64,000 nucleotides of DNA, from positions 16,253,501 to 16,317,500 of the forward strand of contig JAYKKI010000006.1 of assembly GCA_039881145.1 (NCBI GenBank). Direction: 5' to 3'. The notes beneath the pieces were generated by a model. It made no database searches. It saw only the letters and a program-made list of their open reading frames with translations, and was not told the origin of the DNA. Every line of letters begins with the position of its first letter. Position 1 is the first letter of the stretch. The translations under genes were made by a program, and so were the position numbers. The stretch is from Druceiella hillmani. Taxonomy: Eukaryota; Arthropoda; Insecta; Lepidoptera; Hepialidae. Of the stretch, positions 61,674-64,000 are shown piece after piece.

Positions 61674-61843
61674 CTGGTAAATAAGTTACAAGAAAAGTAT
61701 GTATATAAGTTACCGGAAATGTATGAAACCTAAAAATTGTATAAAATTCCTAGGAAATGTATACAATACCGAGCTAACATAGGAAGTGTGTAAAATAATT
61801 TTTCAAAGACTTTACTACATTCATTTCCTAGGAAAGGTATGTA

Positions 61844-63058
61844 TTAGGGTGGCTAGTAATTTTTTAGCCACAAATTCGGGACTTTTCTAGAAATATTCTC
61901 GAAACTTCTAGAAGGTTTTACTGTAGAGTATAAATAGGCCAAAGTGCAGTCAGTTGACACCAGTCAACGCCAAAATTTTAAGTGAATTATATAAAAGATA
62001 ATGGATGTAAATTGATATCAAATACGATTGATTCTATTATTATAAGAATTTCATCTGGGTCACGATGCAAAGACTGCCACAAATAATATATATCATGCAA
62101 TGGGCGAGTCCGGGGTGTCTTAAGCGACGGCAAAAATTTGGTTCAGGAATAAGACCTACAATCTTGAAGAAGAAACCCCGTACCGGACGTCCTGTTGAAT
62201 TGGACACTCAACGATTACGATGCCTAATTGAGGAGGATCCTCGATTGACGACTCATAAATTGGCAGATGAGCTACACTGCTGTCATGGCACTATAGAAAC
62301 ATATTTGCATGAATTGAGAAATGTTTCAAAATACGGTTTGTGGATACGCCACGAGTTGCCATCATATATCACCCTCAGTGCAGAGTTGATACTTGTCAGC
62401 AGGTATTGACATTGAAATGTAACTTAGACTGGCTGATTCAATTAGTAACTGCTGATGAGAAGTGGGTTACATACGTTAACCATACATGCAATGTTCAATG
62501 GCTGGATGTCAGAGAAACGAGAGTTTCAGTATCCAAACTTAAAATAATGGTGATGCTCAGCTGCTGGTGGAATGTCAAGGGCATTATTCATTGGGAGTTA
62601 CTTCCAGAGGGATCTACAATTAATGCAGACATTTACTGTGAACAATTGGACCGATTAGCTAACAAATTGAGTAGTCAACAGGATAGAGTTTATTTTCTAC
62701 ATGATAATGCATGTTGTAAAACGTACTCGTGATAAATTAGAAGATCTCGGCTAGATTCTACTCACTCATACACTATATTTGCCGGACATCTTGTGATTAC
62801 CATTTATTCAGGGGTCTAAGTAACCATTTTCGTGAAAAAAATTTGATGTTAAAGAAGATCTCCAAAACAATCTCGCACAGTTTTTTGAATCAGTCACTGG
62901 AATTTTACAAGAAAGGCATATTGTCACTGACAACTAGATGGCGACAAGTAGTAGATAATAATGGTGCATACTTAAATTAAATTTATTGTAAAATAAACAT
63001 TTTTTAATAATAATTATTGACAGCAACTTGAGGGTTAAAAACTTATTAGCCAACCCAA
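61844..63058 (+). mobile_element. mariner element relic
   Basis: The ends ttagggtggctagtaa (left) and, inverted, ttgggttggctaataa (right) are flanked by TA on both sides (61842-61843, 63059-63060). About 1.2 kb, the size of a full mariner. It lies in DNA upstream of the visible EIPR1 exons, probably another intron. Confidence 0.8.
62065..62980 (+). pseudogene. mariner transposase, several frameshifts
   Basis: The first frame holds the second helix-turn-helix region: RTGRPVELDTQRLRCLIEED, LTTHKLADELHCCHGTIETY. After a shift near 62340 the catalytic domain reads VTADEKWVTYVNH (first Asp), VMLSCWWNVKGIIHWELLPE and VYFLHDNACCKT (second Asp). The third Asp lies in a further shifted piece (YLPDIL ... 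FIQGS). A C-terminal RWRQVVDNNGAYLN block is in yet another frame. The N-terminal helix-turn-helix is lost. The D,D34D catalytic core identifies mariner rather than Tc1. Inactive. Confidence 0.85.
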
Positions 63059-63522
63059 TATTTCCTAGATAATGTATATAATTCCAAATTGTTACTAAGA
63101 AATGTGTCTCAGTTCTATAGAGACTCTTGTACCCGATGGTTGTCTAAAAGAGATCGCTGTTTAGCGATAAGACTGCCAAAATTGTGATATCTATAATATT
63201 CATTTTGTAAATTTGTGTTAAGTTGAAAAAAAGGGTATTTGTACTGTATTGTAATGCATGTATAAAATTAAGATCACAATATAGAATTAATAAATAAAAA
63301 ATAAAACGCAGTAAGTAGACTGAAAATGAAGAAGAATTCTTTTTGTTAAAACTCTCATTTTCATAATCAGATCACATTGCGAAGCGTAAAATCTTTATAA
63401 GACTTATTAATAATTAAACTTAAAAACAAGAACTTATGTGCTTTTGCAGCCAAACTAGCATCAAATTAAACAATATAAATGTTATTTCTTATAAAATCTC
63501 ACATTGTCATTAATTAGAATCA

Positions 63523-64000
63523 TCAGGTCATATTATAAAATGTGAGAATCTTCCTAAGATTATTTTTGCAGGTTAAGCTGGAGTGACACTCGCACAACAT
63601 TTTATTTTTGAAGCACAAACATTTTGATGAACTACAACCCTTCTTGCAGAAGCACTTTTTGAATACTTTTCCGGTTCCAGTAGATTGTAGATTAGCAACT
63701 GATTGTAGTGAAATTTCAGTACTGAGTACATCCTTGATTACGAGCATATCGCTTGGTCAAACATTGAACTGAGATCTAGAATACATTTGTTTTATGATTC
63801 CATTCTTTGTACCAATTTGATAAAATTCGTCATCTGTTTTATCCAAGATCACACCTAGAGTACTTTGTGCATCACCACAACCACATTCTCTATCAAGCTA
63901 TGGTATGGGAATCCTTACAGAAGTGCCAATAGATACTAAAGGAAACTTCTTGTCACTTGTTTTTAAATTTTTTTCTGCCTGTTGTAGGTTTTCTGTAACA
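63523..64000 (-). pseudogene. KRBA2-like integrase protein, C-terminal end
   Basis: Running in from the right edge, one minus-strand frame reads SIGTSVRIPIP, a stop (TAG), then AQSTLGVILDKTDDEFYQIG, GIIKQMYSRSQFNV, a second stop (TGA), and a Cys-rich tail (CFCKKGCSSSKCLCFKNK, LCECHSSLTCKNN). This order, an SH3-like barrel followed by a CxC-type Cys cluster, is that of the KRBA2-like transposon-derived integrases common in arthropod genomes. Two nonsense codons in an otherwise open frame indicate a recent relic. The catalytic core lies outside the window. It probably sits in an EIPR1 intron, same strand. Confidence 0.6.

Overview
The window is nuclear DNA from an arthropod, most probably an insect. 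It is strongly AT-rich, has spliced genes with GT-AG introns, carries many (TA)n tracts, and is packed with insect-type transposable elements (R1-clade LINE, Helitron, pogo, mariner, several hAT groups, a Gypsy relic). The species cannot be named from the sequence. No tRNA, rRNA or CRISPR locus was seen.

Three host genes are recognisable. (1) The 5' half of a MAPK15/ERK7-type kinase lies on the minus strand (5334-6040). Two exons run from the glycine-rich loop to the catalytic loop, and the next exon is not in the 5.3 kb before the window edge. (2) PNO1, the small-subunit ribosome assembly factor, is complete on the plus strand in three exons (54420-58972, 245 aa). (3) The last two exons of EIPR1 (TSSC1), a WD40 protein of endosomal retrieval, lie on the minus strand (59183-61673) and run towards PNO1. 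The two stop codons are about 210 bp apart, and poly(A) signals for both genes fit in the gap. The upstream EIPR1 exons lie beyond the right edge.

Everything between 6 and 54 kb is repeats and transposon relics. From left to right: a decayed hAT (2.4-4.3 kb); a foldback element present three times (4.4, 34.9 and 56.8 kb); a G/T-skewed degenerate repeat (10.3-10.8 kb); a 59-bp minisatellite with a 7-mer higher-order repeat (11.5-13.2 kb); a 192-bp triplicate (13.9-14.5 kb); an 8.3-kb minus-strand Helitron (16.7-24.9 kb) carrying a nested R1-clade LINE (18.4-21.6 kb); a 121-bp tandem repeat (26.3-26.8 kb); four pogo-type elements or relics (28.2, 32.4, 36.6 and 43.3 kb); a ZBED-like hAT (40.0-42.9 kb); a Gypsy integrase relic split by pogo (42.9-46.7 kb); a non-autonomous hAT with a perfect 8-bp target duplication (47.2-48.4 kb); and a ZMYM1-like hAT relic (49.5-52.3 kb) holding a 330-bp MITE. 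Introns of PNO1 and EIPR1 also carry elements (foldback, inverted-repeat MITE, 75-bp tandem array, mariner, KRBA2-like integrase tail).

The most notable observation is the Helitron's own promoter. Upstream of a TATA box and an arthropod-type initiator sits a roughly 210-bp array in which TTC recurs every 10 bp, including two perfect TTCnnGAAnnTTC heat-shock elements. This suggests a Helitron whose Rep-helicase gene was driven by heat-shock factor. Several nested insertions can be dated relative to each other because removing the insert restores the host element's reading frame.
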